Assembly (NCBI GenBank): GCA_030057555.1
Contig: JASGUU010000020.1
Span: 69,286-133,285 of the forward strand
Direction of reading: 5' to 3'
Length of the DNA stretch: 64,000 nucleotides
Origin: Bacillota bacterium
GTDB lineage: Bacteria; Bacillota; Clostridia; Saccharofermentanales; Fastidiosipilaceae
This document shows, in pieces, positions 16,056 through 25,100 of the stretch. Position numbers and translations under genes: made by a program. Every line of letters starts with the position of its first letter. Positions within the stretch are counted from its first letter, which is position 1. The notes under the pieces are model-generated. The model saw only the letters and a list, made by a program, of their open reading frames with translations, did no database searches and had not been told where the DNA came from.

Positions 16056-17960
16056 CTAATTGACCGGCGGCAGCGTGATGATATCACCCGGCATGATGGT
16101 GTCGTTGATGCTTGAGAAGCCATTGGCAGCCAGAATGGCCTCGATAAAGCGCATCGTCTGGCCATCCGGAATGTCATAGTTGTTGTTCGCGATACTCCAG
16201 AAACTGTCTCCGGAGCTCACGGTGTAGTTGCGTGTCGAGGCGTTACGGTTGGTCGGCGCGGCGGTCGGCGCGGCGGTCGGCTGGGTCGGCGCAGGAGTCG
16301 GCGGGGTGGTTACGGTCGGCTGCGTCGTAGGATCCGTCGGCGGCTGGGTTGTGATGATGACCTCGATTGTCGTGGTATCCGACGGCAGGGGCGCAGGTGT
16401 GGTCGTCGTCAGCAGCGGCTGGACGCTCGTTCCCGTCGTCTCGTCGCCCGGCAGTACGGCTATGCCGGATTCACCGCTGGTACTGGTTGTAGGACTGCTC
16501 CCGGTGCCTTCAGCCGGCCTGGCAGGCCCCTTGATCAGGGAGCGTACGATAAAAATAAGCAAAACCACTGCGATCACCGCGAGTCCGATGACGGCGATGC
16601 GCTTGAGCAGTTCCGGATCGAGACCGTCTTTCGCCGGTGTCAACACACGGGAACGGGCTTCATCCTGCCCAAATTCCTGCCAGGCGGCGGCGATCTGATC
16701 TGTCTCGGCAGCCGGCCGGCCCTCGGCCGGGGGCTCACCAACGCCCAGATTGCCCCAGTCGGCAGGGCCGTCATCCGCAGTGCCGGCATCCCAGCCACGT
16801 CCGTAACGGTAGACGGCCGTGGCCTCGTCATCGGCAGCGGCATCCGGCAGGCGCTCGTAGGCACGGGTATCGTTCTGCGGCTCCCCGCCGTAGAACGAGC
16901 GGTAGCTCGAACCGGGTTCGGCCGGACGCCCGCTGCCGGAACTCCCGTCGTCATAGCCGCCCGAGGCGCCGGGAAGCGCGTCGCCCGCGCTCATGCCCCC
17001 GCGTGACCCGGGTGCCGGGGCCGCCTCGCGGTCGTTGCCATAGCCCGTGGAGATGTAGCTGGGCTCGCGCTCGGGACGCGGCTCATCGGAGAAGGGCCGA
17101 CGCTGGCTGTCGCGTTCCTGACGCGATGCGGTCACCCGTCCGGTGCTGCGGGCGGCAAAGCCGCGGGCCAGCGTTGAACGGCCGAGGCGGTCGATGGTGA
17201 TGACATCGTCGACATAGCCGATCATGAACTGCAGAGAAGCATGCTGCAGCTCCTCGGTCGCGATATCCATGACCGTGCCCGCCGCCTCCGCCTGGTCCTC
17301 GGACTCGTAGAGAATGCGCAGCATCTGATGCTGGCCGATGGCCTCCATGACCTCGCGGTTGCAGAGGATGATCGAGTCGTCGGGCTTCAGCTGGGCGATG
17401 TTGGAATAGCGGATCGTGCCGGCGACACCGGCGGCGAAATCATCCATGTTGCTCACGCGGCGGCCGTTATGGTCGACCGGTTCGAGCGGGAAATCATCCT
17501 GTGTCAGCGGGTACAGGGCATTATCGCGATAGAGATAGCAGCAGCCGCGGCCCAGAGTGATGGCAGCCATCTCCCCGTCCTTGACAATAATGCCGGCAAA
17601 GTACGGCTGGCGGACGGCCCCGTCGGAAAGCGTCAGCCGGCCGGCCACATTGACCGCACATTCAGCGAGATCGTTGATCTCCTCATCGATGTTGCGATGC
17701 TTATTGCGCTTCATGTCATCGCAGATCTTGTTCAGCAGATCGCGATTCCCGTCGTCGCCGCTGGCCGCATCACGCACACCGTGGGAAGATGCATAAACAG
17801 CAAAAAAAGAACCCCGTTCCTCGCGGTCCAGAGTCAGGTCCGCAAACTGCGTCTCTCGCCGGCTGTTCGAGCGACCGTCCATGTAAAATGCATCAACCGC
17901 CCCGAGGCCGGCGGTATAACGGGCTGTTATGGTCGTGGCAAGACGGGTATTTCTGGCCAT
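16056..17960 (-). CDS. PP2C-like (probable pseudophosphatase) membrane protein with LysM domain
   Basis: A 634-residue protein. Residues ~1-270 look like a PP2C-type phosphatase fold, but the metal-binding signatures are altered: the DGxGG position reads AVYASSHG, the SDG position reads LCNREV, and the GGxDNIT position reads YVDDVITI. Then come ~180 residues of polar linker, one membrane helix at ~451-475, a Thr/Pro/Ala-rich stretch, and a C-terminal LysM domain (~579-632, YTVSSGDSFWSIAN to PGDIITLPP) that should bind peptidoglycan outside. It would thus connect a cytosolic sensor-like fold to the wall. Family call for the N-terminal domain is moderate; LysM and the helix are clear. Confidence 0.72.
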   Translation of the reverse strand: MARNTRLATTITARYTAGLGAVDAFYMDGRSNSRRETQFADLTLDREERGSFFAVYASSHGVRDAASGDDGNRDLLNKICDDMKRNKHRNIDEEINDLAECAVNVAGRLTLSDGAVRQPYFAGIIVKDGEMAAITLGRGCCYLYRDNALYPLTQDDFPLEPVDHNGRRVSNMDDFAAGVAGTIRYSNIAQLKPDDSIILCNREVMEAIGQHQMLRILYESEDQAEAAGTVMDIATEELQHASLQFMIGYVDDVITIDRLGRSTLARGFAARSTGRVTASRQERDSQRRPFSDEPRPEREPSYISTGYGNDREAAPAPGSRGGMSAGDALPGASGGYDDGSSGSGRPAEPGSSYRSFYGGEPQNDTRAYERLPDAAADDEATAVYRYGRGWDAGTADDGPADWGNLGVGEPPAEGRPAAETDQIAAAWQEFGQDEARSRVLTPAKDGLDPELLKRIAVIGLAVIAVVLLIFIVRSLIKGPARPAEGTGSSPTTSTSGESGIAVLPGDETTGTSVQPLLTTTTPAPLPSDTTTIEVIITTQPPTDPTTQPTVTTPPTPAPTQPTAAPTAAPTNRNASTRNYTVSSGDSFWSIANNNYDIPDGQTMRFIEAILAANGFSSINDTIMPGDIITLPPVN

Positions 17961-18034
17961 GTATCAAGAACCTCCAAATGGGCATGGGCAAGCAATGTGC
18001 GGATTATAGCACAGGCCCGCGTATTTCAATCGTG

Positions 18035-20038
18035 TTAACGCAAGTTTACAATATGGCTACGAATGTGAACAGCCATCATGTCCATTCTACCCTTATAACA
18101 GCGCCGTGCGAGATGTCCGGAAACCGCCTTCCGCTCCTCGGGCGATGCCGGGGCGGCGAGCAGACGACGGGCCAGTTCGCGGCTGCCGATCTGACGGTAG
18201 AAGGCCGGTGACAGTCCCCCCTCGGCGGCACTGCGCCCGCCGTAGCGGCGCAGCCAGGCATCTTCGACACCCACCGAAAGTGCATCCAGAAAATGATCCA
18301 GCTGAGCCTGGCTGTCCACTGCCTCGTTCTCTGCGCACCCCCGTTCGAGTCCGCGCAGATAGGCTCGACAGCCGGCCAGGCGCTGGTAGCCGGCGGCAGA
18401 GAGATGGCGGACCCGGCCGGCGGCCGCGCAGATAAGCAGCACGAGCGGCAGCAGCAGCAGCGGCAGGCACTGGCGGCTCAGAATCGCGAGGGCTACGAGA
18501 AGCACCAGAAGAAGCACGGCGCTGAGTACATACAGCAGCTGGCGCCGGCGCTGGGAGCGCAGCAGACCCGCGGCCTCCAGCTCGGCCGTCACGGCGGCCC
18601 CATAGGCGGCGAGGACAGTGGCCATCGTCTGCCGTGTCCCGCGTTCCGTGGCGAGCTGCTGCAGCTGTTCCGTCGAAAAGCCCGCCAGCCCGCCGAGCAG
18701 CTCCCGCAGTCTGGCATAGAGTTCGAGCGTCGCCCGGTCACTGCTCCCGCGCCTGTTTTCCTCTTTCTCCGTCTCCGGATTCGGCCCTCCCCGCTCCGCC
18801 GGAGTCACGATGTGGTAAATGCCTTCGTTGTAGCGCAGAAGACCCATGGCTGTCAGATCTATCAGGGCCGCATAGAGCGCATCTCCGGTCACGCGGCCAC
18901 GGATCAGCCAGGCAAAGACGGATCTCGAAGTCTCTGCCGGCCGGTCGGGCAGCGTCCCGCGCTGCCGCCAGACGGCGACCCAGAGATCGAGCCGGCCCAG
19001 AAGCAGCATCAGGCCCACTGCGAAGGTCAGCAGGATCATGACATAGGGCAGCTGCAGGGTCAGCCGTCTCGCGAGGCGGCTGCTCAGCTGGTGTACGGCC
19101 CTCTGGTTTCGTATGTCGGCCTCGAGAAGCGGCCTGATGTTCTCCGAACTTTGCGTGCCCGAACCTGGAGGCAGGGGCAGGGCGATCTTCAGGGTCAATG
19201 GCAGCCGCGAATCGTAGGCCTCGAGATGCCAGCCGACTGCAGCATCCGTGATTGTGGGGCTGTGCTCACCCGCCCCGGTCCAGCCGGTCTCCAGATAGCC
19301 TAGAACGAGGGCGGGATCACGGGAGGATAAACGGGTGGTATCAACGCTCAGATCGAGGCTGGCGAGACCGCGCGACTGCTCACCGTGAAGCACCGGCAGT
19401 TCCAGCAGCAGCGCGTCGGCGCAGTCTCTGGCAACGGAGGCGAGTTCGGCCTCAAAACGCAGCTCCACTTCGGCCTCTCCGGCAAAGGGCAGCGCCAGAG
19501 CGAGCAGGCTGTAGCTGCCGGCGACCGAAAGCTGATAGCCGAGTCCAATGTCCGACTCGGCTATCGTCAAACCGTGGGTACTGGCTATCAGCCTGAGCTC
19601 CTGCCAGTCGCTGAACGTCTGCGGCGTGGCGGGCAGCTGCGCAGTAGCAGGGGACTGGGTATCACTCAGAACCAGCGGCCGGCGGCCCGTATCGTCGCCG
19701 GCCGGCACACGCTCCGCGAGCGGCTGCTGCGGATAGCGCAGCCAGAGGCGTGAAATGGCAAAGGCGTTTTCCTCGCCCCAGGGCAGGCGCATGACGATGT
19801 CCTGGCGCCCCGCGGCGATTTCCAGTACTGCTTCGTAGTCCAGCTCCCCTGCGCCCGTATCGTCAGGTCGGAAGTCGAGATCGAGCCGTACGATGGTCCA
19901 GTCAGGTTCCGACTCGGGATCGCGGCGGCTCTCGCCGGCCGAGGCGCAGCCGGACGCCAGCCACAGGATGAAAACCGGCAGCAGCACGGCTGCCAGAAAC
20001 CGGATTCGCCTGTCCTGTCGGCCTGCGATCATCCTCAC
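18035..20038 (-). CDS. DUF2207-like membrane protein, probable lipoprotein
   Basis: A 667-residue protein. It opens with a signal peptide and a possible lipobox (LASGC near residue 31), followed by an extracytoplasmic beta-rich part, a membrane helix (~330-350), a cytoplasmic winged-helix-like region (GDALYAALIDLTAMGLLRY), two adjacent helices and a C-terminal cytoplasmic tail. This order matches DUF2207-type proteins, whose function is unknown. It stands between the L-serine dehydratase and the PP2C-like gene, 47 bp from the former, in the same orientation. Leu-rich helices and high GC match neighbours. Confidence 0.62.
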   Translation of the reverse strand: MRMIAGRQDRRIRFLAAVLLPVFILWLASGCASAGESRRDPESEPDWTIVRLDLDFRPDDTGAGELDYEAVLEIAAGRQDIVMRLPWGEENAFAISRLWLRYPQQPLAERVPAGDDTGRRPLVLSDTQSPATAQLPATPQTFSDWQELRLIASTHGLTIAESDIGLGYQLSVAGSYSLLALALPFAGEAEVELRFEAELASVARDCADALLLELPVLHGEQSRGLASLDLSVDTTRLSSRDPALVLGYLETGWTGAGEHSPTITDAAVGWHLEAYDSRLPLTLKIALPLPPGSGTQSSENIRPLLEADIRNQRAVHQLSSRLARRLTLQLPYVMILLTFAVGLMLLLGRLDLWVAVWRQRGTLPDRPAETSRSVFAWLIRGRVTGDALYAALIDLTAMGLLRYNEGIYHIVTPAERGGPNPETEKEENRRGSSDRATLELYARLRELLGGLAGFSTEQLQQLATERGTRQTMATVLAAYGAAVTAELEAAGLLRSQRRRQLLYVLSAVLLLVLLVALAILSRQCLPLLLLPLVLLICAAAGRVRHLSAAGYQRLAGCRAYLRGLERGCAENEAVDSQAQLDHFLDALSVGVEDAWLRRYGGRSAAEGGLSPAFYRQIGSRELARRLLAAPASPEERKAVSGHLARRCYKGRMDMMAVHIRSHIVNLR

Positions 20039-20085
20039 ACCCCTTCAGCGGGCCCGGAGGCGGCACCGGGAACGCTCGAAATCGT

Positions 20086-21804
20086 TCAATTATCATAGCA
20101 CAGAGCCCGGTCCAGAACGCTCCCCAAAGCGCCTGAAGAGACGCCGTGCTCGGCCTTCCAGGCAACCGCGGTACCTCCCTCTCCCGTTTCGCGGAGACTC
20201 GCGGGCAGACATGAGCCGACCTCGCCCAGCGCCTGGATCATCGCATCGAGGCCGACCACCGGCGGCAGGCCGGCCAGAGCCATGGCGGCACTGACAAGCG
20301 CGTTGGCCACCCCCAGCGCGTTGCGGCGCTGACAGGGGGCTTCGACGAGGCCCCCTATGGGATCGCAGACCAGACCGAGCACATTCTGCAGGCAGGTCGA
20401 GGCGGCGGCCAGTGCCTGCGCGGCCGTGCCCCCGTCGAGCACGACCAGAGCAGCGGCGGCCATGGCGGCGGCCGAGCCCGTTTCGGCCTGGCAGCCACCC
20501 TCCGCCCCTGAAACCGAGCCATGCGCCATGATGAACAGGCCGACGGCAGCGGCTGTGAAAAGTGCGTCCAGCAGGGCCGCCTCAGATGCATTCCGCGTCT
20601 CGCTGCAGGCAAGCAGAGCCGCCGGCAGGATGCCGGCGGCGCCGGCCGTAGGCGCGGCGACAATCTGTCCCATCGCCGCATTCGTCTCGATAACCGCGAG
20701 GGCATAGGCCATGGCCCGGTTGAGGACGGGGCCGCCGACGGCGCTGTCCGCATGCTGCCAGACACGCTGCGCTTCTCCCCCGATGAGTCCGCCGAGCGAG
20801 CTCGCAGGGCTCTCAATCGCGGCTCTGGCGGACCGCTGCATGACGCGCCAGCTGCGCTCCATGCGCGAGAGGTGGAGGGCGTCGTCACCGCCGAAGAGCA
20901 GGCATTCGCGCGCCCGCATCAGGGTCGCAGGAGCCAGGCCCGTGCGTTCCACTGCTGTGAGAAGCTCGGCCGCCGCGGCGAAGGAGACGTCCTCGCGGCG
21001 CAGCAGACGGCCCGCGGGCCGGGACGTGCCGGACCGCCGGCCGACGGTTTCTATTTTGCCGTCGGGGCGGACGATGACAGCCTCCGGGAGGGGACCCGCA
21101 GCCGCCCCCTCCGGAGCCAGCTGCGGTATCAGGACGGCCTGCTCAACCGACGGCAGCGCCCGCAGGCGTTCGGGAACCAGCGGAGGGACCGCCTCGTCCG
21201 TCTCGATGATCGCCCAGGCCATGGCGCCGCGGTCTTCGCGGTAGATGCGCATATAGGCGATGTTGATGCCGTGTTCGGCGAGTATGCCGGTCATGGCCGA
21301 GATCACGCCGGGTCGGTCCTGATTGCGAATGACGAGGGTGTTGTAGAGCCCGCTGATCTCGACCTCGACGCCGTTGACGCGGGTGATGAGGATGCGTCCG
21401 CCGCCGGTTGAGATGCCGCGCACGCTGACACCTGTACCGCCTCGGTCCTCCAGCTGGATATCGACCGTGTTGGGGTGCATCTCGGCCAGCTCGCGCTCCG
21501 TCAGGCTGACGGGCTCCATGCTGACACGGACGCCTTGCTCGGCGGCATATCTGTAGCTGTCACGAATTCTGGGATCGTCGGCCCCGAATCCGAGCGCTCC
21601 CGCCAGCAGCGCGCGGTCGGTACCGTGGCCGCTGCCGGTGCTGGCGAAGGAGCCGTAGAGGCGGCAGCGTACCGCAGCGAGCGGCTCCGCCAGCAGGCTG
21701 GCCGCCACGCGGGCGATGCGCAGTGCACCGGCCGTATGGGAACTCGAGGGCCCGATCATGATCGGGCCGATGACGTCAAAGACGGATATCTCGTTGGGGC
21801 GCAT
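20086..21804 (-). CDS. sdaA: L-serine dehydratase, iron-sulfur type, fused beta and alpha parts
   Basis: A 572-residue single-chain L-serine ammonia-lyase that converts L-serine to pyruvate and ammonia. Residues ~1-220 form the beta part (start ISVFDVIGPIMIGPSSSHTAGA, then an ACT domain with GLYNTLVIRNQDRPGVISA). Residues ~270-572 form the alpha part with the [4Fe-4S] cysteines in EGGCQAETG, VCDPIGG and APCQRRNA. Most Firmicutes encode these as two genes (sdaAB, sdaAA); here they are one frame, in beta-alpha order as in E. coli-type enzymes. It lies a few genes from the serine biosynthesis pair, which runs in the opposite metabolic direction. Confidence 0.95.
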   Translation of the reverse strand: MRPNEISVFDVIGPIMIGPSSSHTAGALRIARVAASLLAEPLAAVRCRLYGSFASTGSGHGTDRALLAGALGFGADDPRIRDSYRYAAEQGVRVSMEPVSLTERELAEMHPNTVDIQLEDRGGTGVSVRGISTGGGRILITRVNGVEVEISGLYNTLVIRNQDRPGVISAMTGILAEHGINIAYMRIYREDRGAMAWAIIETDEAVPPLVPERLRALPSVEQAVLIPQLAPEGAAAGPLPEAVIVRPDGKIETVGRRSGTSRPAGRLLRREDVSFAAAAELLTAVERTGLAPATLMRARECLLFGGDDALHLSRMERSWRVMQRSARAAIESPASSLGGLIGGEAQRVWQHADSAVGGPVLNRAMAYALAVIETNAAMGQIVAAPTAGAAGILPAALLACSETRNASEAALLDALFTAAAVGLFIMAHGSVSGAEGGCQAETGSAAAMAAAALVVLDGGTAAQALAAASTCLQNVLGLVCDPIGGLVEAPCQRRNALGVANALVSAAMALAGLPPVVGLDAMIQALGEVGSCLPASLRETGEGGTAVAWKAEHGVSSGALGSVLDRALCYDN

Positions 21805-22934
21805 GACGCTTTCCTCGCTTTCGTTTCAGCTGCTCATCCCGGCTGAGAGGATGGTAGCCTTCCCGGCAACGGGGGGCAAACCCGACGGGGGCGCCAGTCA
21901 CCACCCCATTTCATGAAGCCAGCGGGCCGTTTGGGTTTCGCGCTCTCTGGCCTCGTCCGGCCGGTATCTCTCAGTCTCAGCTCGCCCCTGTACTCTGAGT
22001 CCAGACGATACAGAATCCGTTCTGCCGGCAACACAACCATCATGGATGACCGGCAGCGCCGTGGCATCTTCCCGAGCAATAGGGAACGGGAGCTGGACGG
22101 GTTCAGGAACCTTGAGATCTGCATGGCTGCCACTTCGCTGCTCCGCACAGGAGGCCTGCTTCCGGACAACAACGGCCCGCCGGGCATTTGGACAAAGTCC
22201 GGTGTCGCCCCTCTTCTCCCAGCCAGCTGTCTCAGCGCAGCCGCCCGGTCGGCAGAACACCTGGCAGCATAAGGCGACGACAGTTCGATTTCTTTGTCAT
22301 GTTCTCTTCCGTCTTCGCTTCATCTGCCGACAGCTTGTCGGTTCATGGGCAAAATAACAGGAACTGGCGCGTGCCTGATCACGCTTCATGCAGTCCTGTG
22401 ACTCGGATAACACATCCCGGATCGCCTGTAGCAGACCGCCTTCTCCGGCAGCAGGAATCCTCTCGACATGCCAGATAGAGGCCTGGTTCTTTCTTTCCAT
22501 GCCTATGACAGTGTCCTGCCTTTTTTAATGAAGCAGGGTATTCCGGGGCTTGTTCATCTGTTCCAGAACCTCAACGCCGGCGCAGCCGGCAAAATTCAGA
22601 GTCAGAACCGCTCCTGCCAGACGCTCCGGAAGCGGCGTGTCCCGATTCGCGATGATCGCTCCCCCCTGCAGGATCTGCTCCCGCCCCATCCCCTCCACGA
22701 TGGCGTCGAGGATCTCTTCCCTGGATGCAAAGCAGAAGCAGCCAGAGGCTGACAGCATAAATGTCTGCTCTGTATGATACAGGGGCAGCCCGGGCCCCGT
22801 TCCCTTCAGGGAACCTCACTGGAGCGACCCGGACACGGCCTGTCAGGTGGGCAAAGAGGGTGCATCCCGCCTTGTGTCGTGTTCAAGGCCTCGGACAGCT
22901 GCTAATTTGTCAGCGAAAGGAGTGGAGCACGCGA
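21805..22934. other. 1.1-kb gap without a recognisable gene
   Basis: Several short frames exist on both strands. The most gene-like is a minus-strand frame at 22525-22758 (77 residues, with EEILDAIVEGMGREQIL), which has no recognisable family or clear ribosome binding site and could be a fragment of a decayed gene. Nothing else can be supported; the last 40 bp carry the ribosome binding site of the HTH gene. Confidence 0.4.
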
Positions 22935-23450
22935 ATGGAGCAGGAAAAAATTGGAGCTTTGCTTAAAACGCTGCGCAGAGAAAAAGGACTCACACAGGAA
23001 GAGTTTGGGGAACTGTTTTTTGTATCCAACAGAACGGTGTCGCGCTGGGAAAATGGACACAACCTGCCGGATATTGATGTCCTGGTCCGGCTGGCGGATT
23101 ACTACGAAGTAGACCTGCGCGAACTGCTTGATGGTGAAAGGAGGAACACGCCCATGAATCAGGAAACAGAAGAAACGGTCATGAAAGCAGTTGCCTACAC
23201 GAATATGGAGACGGAAAAATACGCGAACAGGATACACGGACTGCTGCTGGCGGGTGCCATACTCTGGTTCTTTGCCCAGCTTATCAGCCATACGAAGCTG
23301 ATGGAAAATGCGACGCTTTCAGCGATTGCCAGTTTCTCAGAAGGGGCGGCTGCCGGGATGGTCCTCTGCGGACTTCTGGTGACGAGCCGCTTTGGACAGA
23401 GACTGAGAGCATTCAAGCAGCGCATCTTTGCAAAGACCGCGAAAAACTGA
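22935..23450 (+). CDS. Helix-turn-helix XRE-family regulator with membrane segments
   Basis: A 171-residue protein. An N-terminal Cro/C1-type HTH (residues ~6-62, RREKGLTQEEFGELFFVSNRTVSRWENGHN split across the helix pair) is followed by a linker and two hydrophobic stretches (GLLLAGAILWFFAQLI and AAAGMVLCGLLVTS). This layout, HTH plus membrane tail, is common in small Firmicutes regulators thought to respond to the envelope. The ATG at 22935 has GGAG about 8 nt upstream; longer in-frame starts lack this. The target is unknown. It is AT-richer than its neighbours. Confidence 0.85.
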   Translation: MEQEKIGALLKTLRREKGLTQEEFGELFFVSNRTVSRWENGHNLPDIDVLVRLADYYEVDLRELLDGERRNTPMNQETEETVMKAVAYTNMETEKYANRIHGLLLAGAILWFFAQLISHTKLMENATLSAIASFSEGAAAGMVLCGLLVTSRFGQRLRAFKQRIFAKTAKN

Positions 23451-23620
23451 TTTCCCGGGAACAGGTGCCGTACTCCGCTCCCTTTCTTGGGTTCCCGGCC
23501 TTTGCCGCTGCTGCCGGGCGCGGGCTCCCCACAGAAGCCATAAAGCCCTGCGCGCACACAGGTTGACAGTTCCCCGGCCATGAGGCGATAATGCCTGTGT
23601 TTCCGGCCACTGCCGGATTT

Positions 23621-23696
23621 GGGCTCGTGGCTCAGCTGGGAGAGCGCCGCGTTCGCAACGCGGAGGTCGAGGGTTCGAACCCCTTCGGGTCCACCA
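23621..23696 (+). tRNA. tRNA-Ala (anticodon CGC)
   Basis: A 76-nt cloverleaf with encoded CCA end. The anticodon arm is CCGCG / TTCGCAA / CGCGG, giving CGC for the GCG codon. The acceptor stem shows G3:U70, the identity base pair for alanyl-tRNA synthetase. T-arm GGGTTCGAACCCC is canonical. Confidence 0.97.
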
Positions 23697-23705
23697 AATG
23701 ACGAA

Positions 23706-23736
23706 GGCCACCTTACGGGTGGTCTTTGTTGTTTTC
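23706..23736 (+). terminator. Terminator after tRNA-Ala
   Basis: A 7-bp stem (GGCCACC / GGTGGTC) with a 5-nt loop is followed by TTTGTTGTTTTCC, 9 nt past the tRNA CCA end. Confidence 0.8.
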
Positions 23737-24263
23737 CTCCTTGTCCACCGAAATGAAGTTGCGGTCATCCCGGAATACTGCCCGCGGATTTTGCGCATAT
23801 ACCTGTCCAACAGATACGGGTGGCCGGGAGCACGCACATTGCGCAGAGAAAGCTGTCTGCCAGACATACGATGTTGCGGCGGAGGCGATAGGCGACAGGA
23901 ACTTTATGCGGGAGCCGGGACATATCCGATTGCAGAGTTTGGCAGAAAGGATGAGCAGACAGAGGGGGATTGAGGGTGTTGAAGACTGCTTTCGCGCACA
24001 GCAGGGATACAGCCGTGGTTCCTGACGGCCTGGCTTCTGCCGGAACGGTCACGGCGGCAGGGACATTTGTCGCGGCGTCTGGTCGCCTGCCTGCATAACA
24101 TGGCCGTCATCTCTTCTATTGGCGCGCCACCCGTGCGCTGGATTTATCGTGGCTCAGGTGGCAGATATGTTATATTTTTTAACAATTCCCTGAAATCACG
24201 GTATGCCCCGTGAAATTGTCCGCTGACAGCGTTTTGGCGCGTCCGCTGTAACTGGAGGCACGT
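23737..24263. other. Non-coding gap before the DtxR-type regulator
   Basis: No gene is supported between the tRNA terminator and the regulator. The distal end has a dyad: TCACGG and CCGTGA (24196-24213) flanked by ACAATT (24182-24187) and AATTGT (24214-24219), about 45 bp before the start codon, a plausible operator. Confidence 0.45.
24182..24219 (+). promoter_or_regulatory. Dyad-symmetric putative operator upstream of the DtxR-type gene
   Basis: TCACGG-N6-CCGTGA forms an inner dyad; ACAATT and AATTGT form an asymmetrically placed outer one. It follows an AT-rich TATATTTTTTAAC stretch. Autoregulation by the downstream metal-dependent repressor is possible but unproven. Confidence 0.35.
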
Positions 24264-24764
24264 ATGAAACTGCAGGAATCTGCCGAGAACTATCTGGAAA
24301 ACATTCTGATATTGAGCATGGAACAGGATGAAGTGCGCTCGATTGATCTCGCCAATGCCATGAGTTTCTCCAAACCCTCCGTCAGCCGCGCCGTCCACCT
24401 GCTGAAAGATGGCGGTTATCTCAATATTGATCCTGACGGGCTGCTGAAACTGACCCCGCGGGGCGAGGCCTATGCCGTCCGGGTCTACCAGCGCCATCTG
24501 GCACTGATGTGCTGGCTCGAAAGCCTCGGTGTATCCGAGGCGGTCGCCGCCTGCGACGCCTGCCGCATGGAGCATGTGCTCTCGGATGAGAGCTTCGCGG
24601 CGATCCATGATGATCTCGAACGCCGGGGAGTCCTGCATCCGGAGGCCGATCCGGAATCGCTGCGGAAGTGGCACCGCGCCATGATCGAGGGCAGCGATGC
24701 GGCTCTGAAGGAAGAAATCAAGGCGCGTTGCGAGGACCGCCAGCGGGACGTTCCGGATAATTGA
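24264..24764 (+). CDS. DtxR/MntR-family metal-dependent transcriptional regulator
   Basis: A 166-residue regulator with an N-terminal winged helix (ESAENYLENILIL, then SIDLANAMSFSKPSVSRAVHLL as the recognition helix region) and a dimerisation domain carrying metal ligands (CRMEHVLSDESF near residues 95-107). Such proteins repress iron or manganese uptake genes when loaded with metal. No C-terminal SH3-like domain is present, as in MntR-type short members. Whether it senses iron or manganese cannot be decided. No transporter of its own is adjacent; the corrinoid uptake operon is convergent to it. Confidence 0.9.
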   Translation: MKLQESAENYLENILILSMEQDEVRSIDLANAMSFSKPSVSRAVHLLKDGGYLNIDPDGLLKLTPRGEAYAVRVYQRHLALMCWLESLGVSEAVAACDACRMEHVLSDESFAAIHDDLERRGVLHPEADPESLRKWHRAMIEGSDAALKEEIKARCEDRQRDVPDN

Positions 24765-24812
24765 GCCACTAACGGCTGAGAAGCTTCTCCTTACGAAGAA
24801 AACAGCATTTTT

Positions 24813-24986
24813 CGACCTGGGTACAGTATGCAGTGAGCAAAAAAGCAGCCTGTACACGTCCCGCTGCGCACAACCCGAAATACTGCTACAAAATTCGCTT
24901 CGTGTGGTGGTTTCAGGCTCAGAAACACAACTTATGCGCAGTTGTCCGTGTACAACTTGAATTTCTGCTCACCGACCCTCTATGCA
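24813..24986. repeat. Dispersed 174-bp four-module palindromic element, copy 2
   Basis: Begins with the same 20 bp as copy 1 (12901). Modules: plus 24833-24858, minus 24862-24889, plus 24916-24941, minus 24947-24972. The middle spacer GTGTGGTGGTTT and the end CGACCCTC-TATGCA also match copy 1. It lies between the convergent DtxR-type gene and the adenosyltransferase-like gene. The best single module reads TGAGCAAAAAAGCAGCCTG followed by TACACG. Confidence 0.85.
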
Positions 24987-25100
24987 GGAGGCCAGGCACG
25001 ATGCCGGCCGTGACCGCCATCGCCTGCTTCCGGCTTTGTCCCTCTCGGCCGGACCGGCCCGGGGTTCACATCTCACCGGATGCTTGTCGTTTCTCCACCA

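Noticed and set aside
21898-22260. 120-residue minus-strand frame in the 1.1-kb gap
   Set aside because: No ribosome binding site, no recognisable motif and three other frames are open over much of the same stretch.
23337-23867. Long minus-strand frame with GSNPRPPRCERGALPAE-like text
   Set aside because: It is the antisense of tRNA-Ala(CGC) at 23621-23696, a known source of false protein annotations.
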